From contig NC_088786.1 in assembly GCF_949628265.1 (NCBI RefSeq), positions 27,549,681 through 27,613,680 on the forward strand: DNA of 64,000 bases. The letters run 5' to 3'. The DNA comes from Cloeon dipterum. Lineage: Eukaryota; Arthropoda; Insecta; Ephemeroptera; Baetidae. The notes beneath the pieces were generated by a model. It was not told the origin of the DNA, ran no database searches, and saw only the letters and a list, made by a program, of their open reading frames with translations. Position numbers and translations under genes: made by a program. Positions 10,216 through 22,100 of this stretch are shown one piece after another. How positions within the stretch are numbered: position 1 is the stretch's first letter; each line of letters begins with the position of its first letter.

Positions 10216-11207
10216 ATGTCGTCGTCTGCAATGGAGAGTATCCTTTTCTCGATACCGTGATCATATCATTATACAAAATATTCCACATAACAAATCTCCC
10301 TGTTTTTACTGCTCAAGGCAAAGCAATAGAATTCTCTTTATCGTTCTGGTTTTGGATTTGGTAACATGTGATTCATTTAGTGTGAATCTAATGCAGATCA
10401 TTTTAATTTCTCATCATCTGTGAACAAAGTGGTATATGACATTTCCTTAAGAAATCTTGCAGAGAACCTTTTCAACCTGAAGTTTGCCGTCAAGGAGTTG
10501 GAGAGGAATTCCAAGAAATGTGAAAAGGAGGAGAAAGCTGAAAAACTGAAATGCAAGAAGGCTATCCAGAAGGGCAATCTTGAAGGTGCCCGAATCCACG
10601 CTGAAAATGCGATCAGGCAAAAGAACCAGGCACTGAACTATCTCAGGATGAGTGCTCGAGTTGATGCCGTGGCAAGCAGAGTACAAACAGCCTTGACAAC
10701 AAGAAAAGTGCGTTGTTGTTTGTTAAATACTTTCTGAAGAACTCACTCTAAAAATAAATATAATCCAGTTGTTCATATATAAATGTAATAATAATTTTAT
10801 TTTTCAAGGTCACTCAATCAATGGCTGGAGTTGTAAAAGCGATGGACTCTGCAATGAAGTCGATGAATCTTGAAAAGATCTCCACTCTGATGGACAAGTT
10901 TGAGCACCAGTTCGAAGATTTGGACGTCCAGAGCTCGTACATGGAGAACGCTATGTCCCAAACAACCACCACCACCGTTCCCCAGAATGACGTTGAGAGT
11001 TTGATGATGCAGGTTGCAGATGAAGCTGGGTAAATATTTTTGACCATTGTGTTAAATGGCAATTCTCATTTCCCATCCAAATTTTTCAGACTGGAGCTTA
11101 AAATGGAATTGCCCCAAGAACAAGTCGGCACCATTGGAGCCTCTACTCAGGTGTCCCAGGAGCAAGATGAACTTACACAGAGGTTGGCTCGTCTCCGACA
11201 AGTGTGA
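10216..11207 (+). CDS. Chmp1: Charged multivesicular body protein 1 (CHMP1B-type ESCRT-III subunit)
   Basis: CHMP1 is an ESCRT-III subunit that polymerises on endosomal and midbody membranes and recruits Vps4 and spastin-type AAA ATPases. Four exons, 10216-10237, 10463-10707, 10809-11029 and 11090-11207, join to 201 aa, the usual family length. The N-terminal MEKNLFNLKFAVKELER and the long basic helix (KCKKAIQKGNLEGARIHAENAIRQKNQ) match CHMP1B closely, as do RMSARVDAVASRVQTAL and LEKISTLMDKFEHQFEDLDVQ. The acidic C-terminal half ends in the MIT-interacting motif DELTQRLARLR (residues about 189-199) that binds Vps4. The first exon encodes only MSSSAME plus one base; the second Met (residue 6) corresponds to the vertebrate start region. 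AATAAA lies at 11397. The gene converges on TTF2. Confidence 0.97.
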
Positions 11208-11803
11208 TTCATGAATTTTGGCTTCATTCACAAAGATAATCCACAAAGGGAACTTGCCTTTTCTCGTTAACATGCTTGTAAATAGGATTTAAGTTCCATT
11301 ATAATATATTACGCATAATTCTTAATTCTTAAGGTGATTTGCGCTAAAGAGCAGAAGTTATTATCTAGCATTCTTATTTCTTAACTTTGTGCATTAAATA
11401 AAGTCATGCGAGTATCAATACCTAAACGATTTGCAGTGAATTATTTTTTAAAGCAGCCGTTCCTATTTTTTGAGTCCTTGGGTGTAGATCTGTACGCACT
11501 AAAACCATTAATGTTCCCAGTTCAGAAGAAAAGAATTGCTTTGACAATTAGAGACTATCAATGTCGCGCCTCAAAGTTCCACCAATAGAGCTTAGCCCAG
11601 CAGAGCTGGTTCAGCCAGCTACCACCTAAATTAGCTGTTTCCTATCTCTCGAAAAGTTTAATATCAGTTAAACCTCCAACTTCGTAATAAATTCTGCACC
11701 TATTTGTAAGACCTCTAATCATGTGACTCAATATTAGAACGTCAAACATCGTCATTTGAACATGCAGTTATATTTATTTTGAGTAGTTTGTATAGTACAT
11801 ATT
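11208..11803. other. Convergent 3' UTRs of Chmp1 (+) and TTF2 (-)
   Basis: The Chmp1 AATAAA is at 11397-11402. On the other strand the TTF2 signal (TTTATT on the plus strand) is at 11773-11778, about 30 bases beyond its stop. Roughly 370 bases between the two signals hold only short ORFs with no support. Confidence 0.6.
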
Positions 11804-14800
11804 TTAAGCATTCTTGAACAAATCTCGAAGGTCTTCAATGTCAAGCTTCACGCTCTTCTTCTTGTTCAAGACACCCTCAGAGAGTTCCAATTTTTTCTCC
11901 TGCATTATCTCAATTGATGATTCAATGGAATGTTGGCAGATGAGCCTAATGAAAAATGGAATATTAGAGTCAAACCAATACAAATTTAAGATTATCGTAC
12001 TTATAAATGTTCACATCTTTCTTCTGGCCAACTCTGTAGATTCTGTCCATAGCTTGGGCCTCCAGTTGAGGGTTCCAATGGATGTCCATGAGGATCAAGT
12101 TGTTCCCTCCGATCAAATTGACTCCAGTACCCCCAGCAGTCAAAGACAACAGCAGCACCTGTTAAGTGACATCATTGTTTAAGTTAATGAACACTAAAAA
12201 ATTACTAACATTTACCTTGATCCTTCCCTGCTTATCATTAAAGTCGGAGATGATTTCTTGTCTCTTCGCCATGGTTAAGTCTCCAGAGAACAGTGTTGAA
12301 CGGAATCCAGCAGCACGCAAGTGATACTTCACAATAGTCAAAAAGCTCTTCCACTGAGACACAATAACAACCTTCTCTTCCCTCTCTCTGATTTCTTCCA
12401 CGAGTTTCAAAGTGGCTTTGATCTAAGTCCAAACTAAATACACTGTTGCAAATAACTTAACATAACTGTACCTTTGTGCTTTCGAAGTCTTCCTCATAAA
12501 TAGGGTCATCAGAGTCAAGTAAACCTTTCTCCTCTGGTTCATCTCGCCCAGCAATGGAGAGGTTGTTGATGTCATTTACCAAATCATCAAAGCTGTTTTC
12601 CTTGACATCGATATTCTCTGCCTCCATTACGTCATCGTCTAATTTCTAGAAATATCACAAACAATGTATTTCAAAATGATACAGATATGAATAATACATA
12701 CATCAACACTAAACAATGCAATAATTAAATAATAATAGTGAAAGGGATCAGTTGATCTGTAAAGAGATTTTGTCCTCTCTAATGCAAGTACTTACATCCT
12801 TGACAAGAGACATGTGGCAGCAAATCTGGCGAAGCCTCAAAAGGAGGACAAGGATGTGAGAGGACTTTACATTTTGCCCATCCATGAACATGCCTTTCTT
12901 CACATCAAAGCCGTCCTTTTCCAGCTGCTCCATAGCTTTTCTAACTGCATACACATCTTCACCACTATCAACCATTCGCTCAGCTCGTTGTAAAATAAAC
13001 TTGGCCATCAGTGTTCTGAAATTCAATATTAAACAGAGAGATCATTATTACCTTTCCATAAAATAAATCATTGGGATTTCAAATTTATTTTGATCACACA
13101 ACAAGGAGCAACATCTTAACTGATGGCTACTCTTTGAATTTTTTTTAAATGAAATTTATAGTTGCATTTCTTTTTAATTATTGTCATAGTCAATTGATTG
13201 AATTAAGCATCAAGCTGTGGAGTAACCTCTAGCATGAATTTGTCTAGTGCCGTTAAATTTATTCTGGAGAAATGGACCACAGAAACATACTTAGATTTCT
13301 TGAGCATGTGCTGATAGATCTTGTTTTCCTCCTCACTCAGAACCAACTCAACTTGTTGCACACCCTTGCTAGGCAGACAATCAAGCTGGCCCATTTCATG
13401 AAGCTCGGCCTTTGTTCTTCGCAGCATGATTGTCTTCATCAATGTGTTCAGTCTTTCCAATCCTGCAGAGCTCTTGTTCTCTGCTACTCTCCGCCACACC
13501 TGTCAAAGAAAATGGACTATATGTAAGAATTACAATTTTTACTCATTCCATCCCAACCATCTCGTTAGTAAACGGAGTAAACTTGAGGAAGTACAGCAAA
13601 CTGTAGATGTCCTTCAGTTTGTTGTGGAGTGGAGTCCCGGTCAAGCACCAACGGTACTTGCCTTCCAATTGATAGGCACCCTGTGCGATCTGAGTTTTAG
13701 GGTTGCGGATGGTGTGCGCCTCATCGAGGATGATTCTTTCCCATCGGACTTGGAAAAGTGTGCCCTAAAATACAAGATGAAGCATTAGATTGAAAGCTTC
13801 AGAATGACTTGAAAATGCTTGACAAAAAATCTTCTCGAGTAGTTGTAAAAATTAAGCAGCAGATATATGATTAAATTCATTAAATTAAATGATTAAGAGA
13901 AAATTTGATGTAATTTGCTTACTGAAGGCTTGGTCTCATCGCCAGGAATGAAGTCTGTGGTAATTTTTCCTTCTCGGCCCACAATGGCAAAAGAAGTGAT
14001 CACTACATCAGCTCGGCAGAGCCTAAAAATCAATCATTACTTAAATTTATCTAAATATTATGAATGACAAAATCAACTACCTGTTAAGAGAAATTCCTCT
14101 TGAATTTCCGTGGTAAACATAAGGTACAAGAGCTCGGGGCTTGCAACGCTGAACAATTTCTGCCTCCCACTGCTTCAGGACACTAGCAGGGCAGACCACC
14201 AGAGTCTTCGCTTTCTTCAGGCCTGATAAATTATTTGTTTTGTTAACTGGAAAGGTTCTGCTTAAAAAGGCAGTGATCGAAAAATGCTGGATTTTTTAAT
14301 ATAATTTCAACCCAGCCGGTTTTCACCAGCTAAATTTAGGGAATTAATAAAATAATTCAAGTATAAAACACAATTACCACCTTGTATTTTAAAATTTTAA
14401 GACTGCAATTTTGATAATGATTTAATTTAAAAACCAAAATAAAATCTTAACAGTGTTTCAGTAGTAAACAACCTATTTTAGCCATATTATATTTGAACCG
14501 TAAAAAGACAATTTATGTCAAAAAAATTTCCTGGTTTTAACCACCCTGGCTAAAACCAGCTGATCAAAGTCGCGAACATTGTAATTAGGTTACCTCCAGG
14601 ACTTGCAGTGATATTTTCCTCATTGTCCTTGATCAGCTCCCTGCTTCGCAAAATTAAGGCAATCATGGTAAGAGTTTTTCCAAGACCCATGTCATCCGCT
14701 GTTAATTGTAAATAGTTAAGACTAACAATTAGGCGAGATTACACTCAGTACCTAAAATTCCGCCTTTAGGGTGCTTGCACTCCCTCCAAAGGGCCCAAGC

Positions 14801-15954
14801 CAGAGCTCTTTTCTGGTGAGGGAGCAGCTCTACCTCCAATCCATGAGGTCCGTCGTCAGAAGCATCCTCTGGCATCTCTCGCAAAGTAGAATGCAACTGG
14901 ATCAAAGCATCACCTGTCAACGCCTCAGCAATAGTATAGTCTAGGATAGAATGTGCTTTAATGAATCACGCTTTGCCTTAAAATAAAAGCATACCTTCAG
15001 GTCTATGGTAGGCCTTCTTCACAGGAAGATTTTCAAAAGGCACAATGTTGGACGCGGCTGCGATTGGTGGCTCCACTTTTTTCTCTTGAAGAGGAGAAAT
15101 TTCACCCATCTCTTTCAACGATTTGTAGAGTTTTCTCAGTTCCAGCCTCAGGGAGGTGATTTGGGAGTTAACTTTTGCTCCCTTGTCAGGAAGAAGAGAC
15201 AGGTATCCCTCGTTGTTGCCGAATTTCTGAAAAATACAATTTTGAATGTGCTGAATAAATTTTGAGTCTAAAAACGTACCTCAAGCCTTTTCAATTGATC
15301 CTTCTTTGTTAAAATAGTTTGGGTCAATGTAGCCCTTTTCTCAGCATCATTTTCTTCCTTCTTGGTGTAGGTTGGAGGGCTCTGTTGCTTGGTTGGAATG
15401 ACAGGAACATTGAATTGAGGGCTGAACCGTTCTTTCTTGATGGCCCCTGCGTAACTTCCAACTTGATTCACGCTGCTGGAGGTTTTGAGAGAAGATGCTT
15501 GAGTTGGTGGCGTCATAAACTTAACATCTTGTTGCGGTGCACTGGGAGACCTCGAAGAGTTCAAATAGTTGGAATGTTGAGAGTCTTGGCTGATTTGAAG
15601 ATCATCATTTGATGATTCGGAGTCCTGGCTTATCTGTGGGTTGTCATTTGATGCTTCTTCAATTTCAGGAATCAGGCTATCATCTCCATCGTCATTAGTC
15701 GAGTCATCAGTGTCTGCATTTGGTGTATCCTCTTGTTCCTCGACTGCGGATTCATCAGAGTCAGGAATGGCCATCACCTTGCCACGTCTGTGTGTCTTTT
15801 CGATGCTGTCGTTCAGATCACTGGCTGATTCATCAGTGTCTAGCACATAGGCTCTCCCCTCCTCACCGTCAGAATCTTCGGTCAAATCCACCACAGCTGA
15901 AGGCTCACGCCAACTAGTGCTGTCTTTTCTTTTAACAGTGTTAAATATGTTCAT
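11804..15954 (-). CDS. TTF2: Transcription termination factor 2 / lodestar, SNF2-family dsDNA translocase
   Basis: TTF2/lodestar is an ATP-driven translocase that releases RNA polymerase II from DNA, notably at mitosis. Thirteen coding exons join in phase, from 5' to 3': 15954-15280, 15226-14995, 14940-14752, 14698-14594, 14222-14081, 14022-13923, 13764-13558, 13499-13291, 13015-12796, 12645-12472, 12422-12216, 12158-12001 and 11945-11804. They give 919 aa. Residues 1-225 are an acidic, Ser/Asp-rich, low-complexity N terminus with lodestar-like EDSDGEE and DSDES patches. The helicase core follows: motif I DDMGLGKT (367-374), the DEAH box (495-498), the block LMLRRTK-like [21 protein letters not shown] in the C-terminal lobe, and motif [13 protein letters not shown] (855-865). 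The donor of the seventh exon is GTTGGG, weak but required by phase and homology. An acceptor seven bases upstream of the ATG implies an untranslated first exon ending at 16177. Confidence 0.95.
14313..14562. mobile_element. Possible small MITE in a TTF2 intron
   Basis: The only long intron of TTF2 contains a 250-base AT-rich segment bounded by imperfect inverted repeats, CAGCCGGTTTTC at the left and the complement of TAAAACCAGCTG at the right (10 of 12 match). Near the right end, CTGGTTTTA (14531-14539) and TAAAACCAG (14551-14559) form a perfect 9-base inverted repeat. No clear target-site duplication is visible, so the element call is weak. Confidence 0.3.
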
Positions 15955-16177
15955 CTTGTCTGAAATACATAGTTGCATAGTACAGTCATAATATCATACA
16001 ATACATAAATATTCGGCCGATAAGAGTTTGAGTGTGAAATTGAAAGAAAGTTGTGATTTTTCCATACCTTATAGATATGTGAAATTATATATGATAACCA
16101 TGATAACGCAAAAGTTAATTGGAAGGTTGAGATCAATGGTAACATACAGAAAAACGTAGATGATATGATACATTACC

Positions 16178-16489
16178 TGTTTTTCCTCTAGTCAAATAGT
16201 ATTATGTATATGTAGATAGTGCTTGTAGAAAACTTGACTCTCTCTCTGTTTTCGAAACCCTCATGTGAAACCACTAGCAAGTTTCTCAAACTAAACAATG
16301 AGGTCAACCGTTCTCAATTTTGAATTTTCAAGTTGAAATTTCAAGAATGACAAGATTGCTCATGCAGAGGCAAGACGAGTGAAACACCGGCAGTCCGGCA
16401 CCGGCCACACCGTTTTATTTTACATTTTTCCCTCCCAACAATCCCAACTTTGCATTGGCCAATCCATGAAAGTAGAATCAAATGTCACG
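16178..16489. promoter_or_regulatory. Divergent promoter region shared by TTF2 (-) and MED29 (+)
   Basis: The untranslated first exon of TTF2 ends at a GTAATG donor (16177/16176, minus strand) and the untranslated first exon of MED29 ends at a GTAAGT donor (16489/16490, plus strand). Both starts must therefore lie in about 300 bases. A CCAAT box sits at about 16459-16463 inside the block. The two RNA polymerase II transcription genes are probably transcribed divergently from one open region. Confidence 0.55.
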
Positions 16490-17142
16490 GTAAGTGTGAA
16501 GAAGGGAAGCGGATTTCATTGGATCTCAGGAAAGCATTAATGCTGTGCTCAAAATCTGAGAGGGCAGAAACCTAACCAATCAAGAGGAAGAATTTAGTGG
16601 GCGTAACCACACCAAAGACGTCTGGTATCTACTATCTAGTTTTGTTTGTTTACATCCTTGGCTTACTCTGACGGTCTGACCCGCTCTGACCCTTGTAAGT
16701 CGTAGGCAGTCGTAGGTCGTAGGTTGAATCAGGTACATACATACCCTGGCAGGATGATTCAATTTTTTCTGCAATGCTTTAATTGTATTCCTAATCACAT
16801 TGAAAACCCACTATAAATATTTATTATGATATGTATAGGTATATGTATCTATGTAATATTATGGAGAGTTTGTAAATAAAAACTGTATCAATATGATGTA
16901 TATTATGAAAAGTATAAAAATAAAAAGTTTATTGATTTTTTCCATAGTACGTTCTTTGGGACAAAATTGATCTCCCTGGGACTCTTAGATATTCCGAAAA
17001 TTACATTTAACATAAATTCACTATCGGGGAGGGGGAGACATACATACCTTCCGTAAATTTTCATTTCTTTAACACATTTTACCCATTTTATGTGACAAAT
17101 AATGATTATTATTAACGTATACTTTGTCTCATTTACATAAAG
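16490..17142 (+). other. First intron of MED29, no other feature
   Basis: This stretch runs from the GTAAGT donor after the untranslated first exon to the cataaag acceptor at 17142. It is AT-rich, with no supported ORF. Bases about 16675-16730 carry a short imperfect repeat of GTCGTAGG-like units. Confidence 0.5.
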
Positions 17143-17174
17143 GTTCATCTCAGACTTCATTAAACACTAGTAAG

Positions 17175-18068
17175 ATGCAGAATATGCCTATGGGTCCAAT
17201 ACCCATGAATCCCGGACTCCAACCTGGTGGTCTCCAGTCCCCAATGCAGCAGCCTCCAGCAAATTTACAGCAAGCACAATTGCAAGCTCAAATGCAGCAG
17301 CAGCAGCAACAGCAAGAAAAAATGGAGAATCCTTCAAACATTGCCAAAGTCAAGTCTCTTGTCGGGCCATTGAAGGAATCCCTTTTGGTAGGCATATCAT
17401 TATTTCCGTGTTTTTTAAGAGAGGCACTGTTGATTAAATTATAGGTGTGAATATAGGGGTTACACGGTTCCATTCATACTATTTGCACCAAATGTAAATA
17501 TTTTTATCCCGAACTGAACTTTATATATATGAAATACTAAAAAAACAGCTTGCCTCAATTCAATTATTTGCATTGATGTTTCAGAATACCCTAAAGACTG
17601 GAGCACAATCATTGCACCAAAACAGTATTGTTGATATGGGAACAATGTGAGCAAAAATAATAATACAATATTTTTTCAATACGCTAACAATTATTTGTTT
17701 CTTTTACAGAAAGGGCAATGAATCAGGATCTTTAAAGTTTGATAAAAACGTGGAAGAATTTTTCTCATACTGCGATCAAATAGAATTGAACTTGGTAAGT
17801 TTAAAATTTATCCAGCTGATTTCAAGTAATGTTGATGTTTGTTATTCAGAAAACTGCCATTGAGTGCGCCTCACAGGGTACTAGCAGTCACAAGTATCTT
17901 CCTCTTCAGGTTTCACTGTCAAGAACAGAGGCTGGAATGGTGACCCCACAGCAAGATTCTATCTCGTATTCTCAGTTCTTGAATACGGCAAAACTGCAAG
18001 TTGGGTATGCAAGAGAACTGCATGATGCATTTCAAGCTGCCATCCAAGCACTGAATTCAAGTGAATAA
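17175..18068 (+). CDS. MED29: Mediator complex subunit 29 (intersex)
   Basis: MED29 is a tail-module subunit of Mediator; its fly ortholog Intersex also works with Doublesex in female somatic sex determination. Coding exons 17175-17387, 17585-17646, 17710-17794 and 17850-18068 join to 192 aa, close to the fly protein length. The N terminus is Met/Pro/Gln-rich with a 7-Gln run at residues 41-47. It is followed by the family hallmark NIAKVKSLVGPLKESLL, then KFDKNVEEFFSYCDQIEINL-like KNVEEFFSYCDQIELNL, and a C-terminal helical part with YSQFLNTAKLQVGYARELHDAF. The start is the ATG at 17175, because the upstream exon (ending 16489) can reach this frame only out of phase: its two ATGs give uORFs that stop before or near this codon. 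AATAAA lies at 18154. Confidence 0.93.
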
Positions 18069-18648
18069 CTTAAGCTCAAAGTAGATATTTTAATAAGAAA
18101 ATTTTGATATTGATTATAGACCAACATTAAGTTCTGCATGTCAATATTGCTAAAATAAAATACTTGTGTTTGGCAAACAATGCTTCGATTTAATTCATGG
18201 CCATCCAAACAATTTTAAGTAATGAGAAGGTCACATTTCTTTAACTTCAGTCTTAGTAAATCCAACCCCCAAAATAGAACAGGTCGTTTTAGAAACACGA
18301 ATTTTGTGTCTGCCTTAAAATCTCCACTTGGGTTCACAGAATCTCATCGCGAAAATTTGCAGAAACATCACCACTTGAAAACCTCATAAATGAAAATTGT
18401 AATGGTTGGAAATTTATGAATAAATCTGGATCATAAGGCTAAATTTGTAGCCTCAAGTGTGGATAAGTTATACTATAGGAAAGAATTATGATGCGCAGTA
18501 TTTTCCTATATTATGAATTTGATTAAAGCTGTTGTTGTGGGCTGCGTGTGTGGACTGCGACTTGTGGGAATGGGACATCGGAAATGAGTAATCTGGGCTG
18601 CGTGGCTGAATGTGTGTGGAGTAGCAAGGCTCGGTGAATGGGACGGAT
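18069..18648. other. MED29 3' UTR and intergenic DNA
   Basis: MED29 probably ends near 18180. The following bases to about 18530 are AT-rich and hold nothing I can support. From about 18530 the G+C content rises sharply into the broken-ORF block. Confidence 0.5.
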
Positions 18649-18912
18649 TTAAGACTCAGGACGTGTCCGAGTGGGTTCGTCAGGGACTTCGGTGAAGCGT
18701 GGCGCAGCATCCAAAGTGTGGAACCGCTTAAGCCCAGGCGTGCGATCGACAACATCGGGGACGGAAGCTACATCGTCTCGCTGCGACGGCGATCTTACGT
18801 CTTACAGGGTCCTCGTCCAGTTTGTCCTCAGGGTTGATCCGGTCGTCTAGGCTGCTGCAGGAATTCTCTTCTTTTGAATTGGGTCGCGTCGGTTTATGCT
18901 CGTCAAACAATG
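18649..18912 (-). pseudogene. Broken coding-like block, possibly a transposon remnant or part of the LC3-like 3' UTR
   Basis: On the minus strand one frame is open from about 18912 and reads DEHKPTRPNSKEENSCSS then DDRINPEDKLDEDP. A one-base shift near 18800 then gives an open frame reading RDDVASVPDVVDRTPGLKRF and FTEVPDEPTRTRPES to a TAA at 18651-18649. Both parts are hydrophilic, with a Pro/Asp/Arg bias like the tail of a retrotransposon polyprotein. G+C is far higher than in the flanks. A GTAAGA at the frame break looks like a donor, but the only acceptor that would restore the frame is about 24 bases on, too short for an intron. I do not recognise a family, and the block may lie in the 3' UTR of the LC3-like gene. 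Confidence 0.3.
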
Positions 18913-19158
18913 TGGTTTGTCTGTTGTGTGAATTGTGTGTTGAAGAATGGTCATTGTTTGACGGAATGTAGGTACCCTACAATACAAATCTACAAGTAAA
19001 CACCGTTCAATCAGTACATCAAGTCCTGGGGGCGATGTCAAGAGATCAACAGCAAAAAGAAATGACAACCACAGAGGCTTTTCAAAAGCCATTTCTCCTC
19101 CTGCACAGCAGAAATACAAGGAAGTCTTTGTCTCTTCAGTGCTGTGGCGATCCTTGCT

Positions 19159-22100
19159 CTAGCCGAATGTCTCTTGAGATGCGTAGGTGATGTGGAGGAA
19201 GCCATCCTCCGCCTTGAGTTCAATATAAACATCGATGAGAAGGCTTGAAAGGTTCACCATGCTCCGGTTGTTCACCATCAGGTAAAGCGACTCGTGTGGG
19301 TTGAGTTTCAACTTTTTCCTGTAAACAGTAATATTTTAAAAAGGGTTTAAACAAATTTTGTATTAAGAGTTTAATCTCACCTGATTATCATCATGAATTG
19401 GGAAACAGTCGATACATAAGGCACAGCATATCTTGCTTCCGCCAAGGACGTGAGTGACTTCTCTCTCTCGCTTTTTTTCAATAATATCTGCAGATGAGAA
19501 AATTTTCAGTGCAAAACGGCGAGAAAAGCATTTGGAAACTTACCGGAATTTTCGAGGGGTCCTTTGCCCTGATACCGGTGGCCACGTCTCGGCGCAAATC
19601 TGCAATCAAAACAATGCAATCAATCAGAGCGAGTTAGAAATATGATATGAAAATAATGTCTTGGCTAACCGCATGGCTAAAATGACCCCGAGTCCCCTAC
19701 TACTATAAACATAACATTTTGCATTATTCCCATAATATGGTTTACCAAAACGCACGCTGCTTTGAGTCACATGTGATTTAATTGGCAGCGAGTTGCTGCA
19801 CTTTAGTCAGCAGTAAAAGTGACGCAAAGCGAATGCATCTCGTGACTTGTGAATCTCCGCCAAGGCTGGCTGGCGCCACGTCTTCTTCAACTCCCCGTAC
19901 ATTGTTTTGCTTGCCGGACAGCAGCGTAATTACCCATATTTATTTATTATATCACGGCGACTCGGCTCTTTTTCATAATGTTTTATTGGCAGTGTGCACC
20001 AAGCAAGAGCCAAGGGCGAGAGACGGTCAAATGCACGGCAATCGTGGCGCCTCAAGCACCGAACCACCAATTTTAGCATTAACAATCAAACAACAAATAT
20101 ATATTATATCGTTGTTAAAATGTGATAAAAGCGCGCGCGAAAAGCGGCACGCTTACATTTCAAGTGAAGAGGAGAGAATTTGTGCGGCTGCATTTTTTGC
20201 ACTGTGTCTCACAGCAAGGCCTCTGTTTTCTGACCGCGCGAAGCACAACGGGCATGCCATCCACCAGCGCATGAGTGCATATTATTCTATTGTGCTGTGC
20301 ATGATTTATCATTTGTCATTTCTGAATCAACTTTTGAGATGTTGCATTAAAACTTCAGTTTGCAGCTGAAGGAACTATACAGCTCACAATCTATAAAAGC
20401 ATAAATATTTTGACGATGATTATAACAGTGCGTCATTATCATTAGTCAATAAACATTAAAGATTTAACGAAAATAAAAATAATATAAACTAACGAGCTTG
20501 TTTGAGCAATTTTCGCAATTTTATAAACAGTGCTCACATTGCTTATAGTTATAATAATTATAGGGTGTTGTTGAAATTCCACATGGGATCAATAGTTTCA
20601 ATAGCATAGTTACTAGTTAGAGATCAAATTAAAATTACTAGTCGCTTCATAACGTTTAATAATTAAATAGAAATTGGTTTGGCCTCACAAATAGAGTAGT
20701 TTTATTATTTTACCTAACAGGTTTCCACGGGGCAAATTACGTTGAAGCAAAATGCGAGTTTGTATTAACTTGATCTCATATCTGCATATCCCTTTACTGC
20801 AAGCACAAGAGATCGTCTTCGGCTCCTGTTTACAGTCAAGTCCATGTCAATCACAAGTCTTACTCAATCCCCGAGACCCAAGCACTGGTAGGCATTGGTG
20901 TACCGCTCGCAGACTATCCTGTCCGAAAATGGGATGAGCGCGAGAGCGCTCTCAGTCTGGCCGGTCTGGGATTTCGAAGTGTGCTGTTCAGCACGTAGGC
21001 CGGGGAGTAACGTTCAACAACGAAAGATGCAGCAGATGCAAAGGCTATGTAGTATGTACGCGATAAATTATGCGAAAGAGCAAATAACGCTCGCAGCATG
21101 AATGCAAACGTTATGATTTTTCACTATAATGGGTGGCTTAATACTCATGATCATACAAATGAGGCACCGCATAATGCAATGGGCGCGCTTCTGCGAATTA
21201 ACTGCCGGCGAGGAAATGATTTTCTCTTTTTCCTTGAACAAAGGCCGCACAAAAATTAAGGCTGCGGGTGCTGCTGTGCACGCACTTGCACTACACTCAT
21301 TGCAATATAAATTTTAGTTTCTTCTGCGAGAGCATAAAAACAGTGAGAAAACGGTAACGCAGCACAGCTGAAATTGGAAATTGTCGCGGCGAGCCGGTTT
21401 ATTTACTGGCAGCATTGCCAGGCTGATTCAAGACGCACAAAAGCAACCACAATGAGCGTAAAAATCTCTGCCAAGGTCACGCGCACCGAGTTCTTCGAGT
21501 GCTCCGCCTCAAGGAGACACCCCCATAATTATTATCACGACGCTGTGTGCGAAAAAAAAGCAAAAATAGTGTCTCGCATTATATATTTAAATTCCTCAAC
21601 GTGGAAGGACGCTTAAATGAAACTGCGTTTCATGCTGAATGATTTTATCTGTTGAAAGAGATAAGAAAAAAGCGAGAATAGCTTGAGAAGCGATTAGTTA
21701 CGCAAGATTCTCGCCGGCGCCTGCGAGTAATAAGCCGGCTTTCCATTTTTACTGCGCCAATTAAGCGATACTGCTGATAATGTGTGTTTACAGTCTCGGT
21801 TCATGGTCGATTGACCCCGTTTGGGCCCACCAATTAATTGAATTGCAATAATGATTGACATTCGAATGAAAATTGAAAAGTCTGTGGTTTCTTGTCGCCT
21901 AGGTCGTCTGTATATCAAAGTCTCATGCGTGCACCAATAAGAAAATACACATTCTTGCGCTATTAGTATAAAAAGGTTTTGCACAACTAGCGGAATAACA
22001 AAAGTCATTTTATTTATCACTGCATAGGACGACGTCCTGTGAGTGAAGACGGAAGACGAATGACCTCCCCGCAATTCTGCGTTCCGTGCCGACTTTAGCT

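Noticed and set aside
18780-18815. Apparent ~24-base intron (GTAAGA...GCAG) joining the two frames of the broken ORF
   Set aside because: Far below the minimum insect intron length. A one-base frameshift in a decayed sequence is simpler.
19782-20369. 195-codon plus-strand ORF, the longest outside recognised genes apart from dystroglycan and TTF2 exons
   Set aside because: It starts at TTG, has no splice context, no recognised motif and a patchwork composition. It lies in the GC-richer LC3-like intron, where long chance ORFs are expected.
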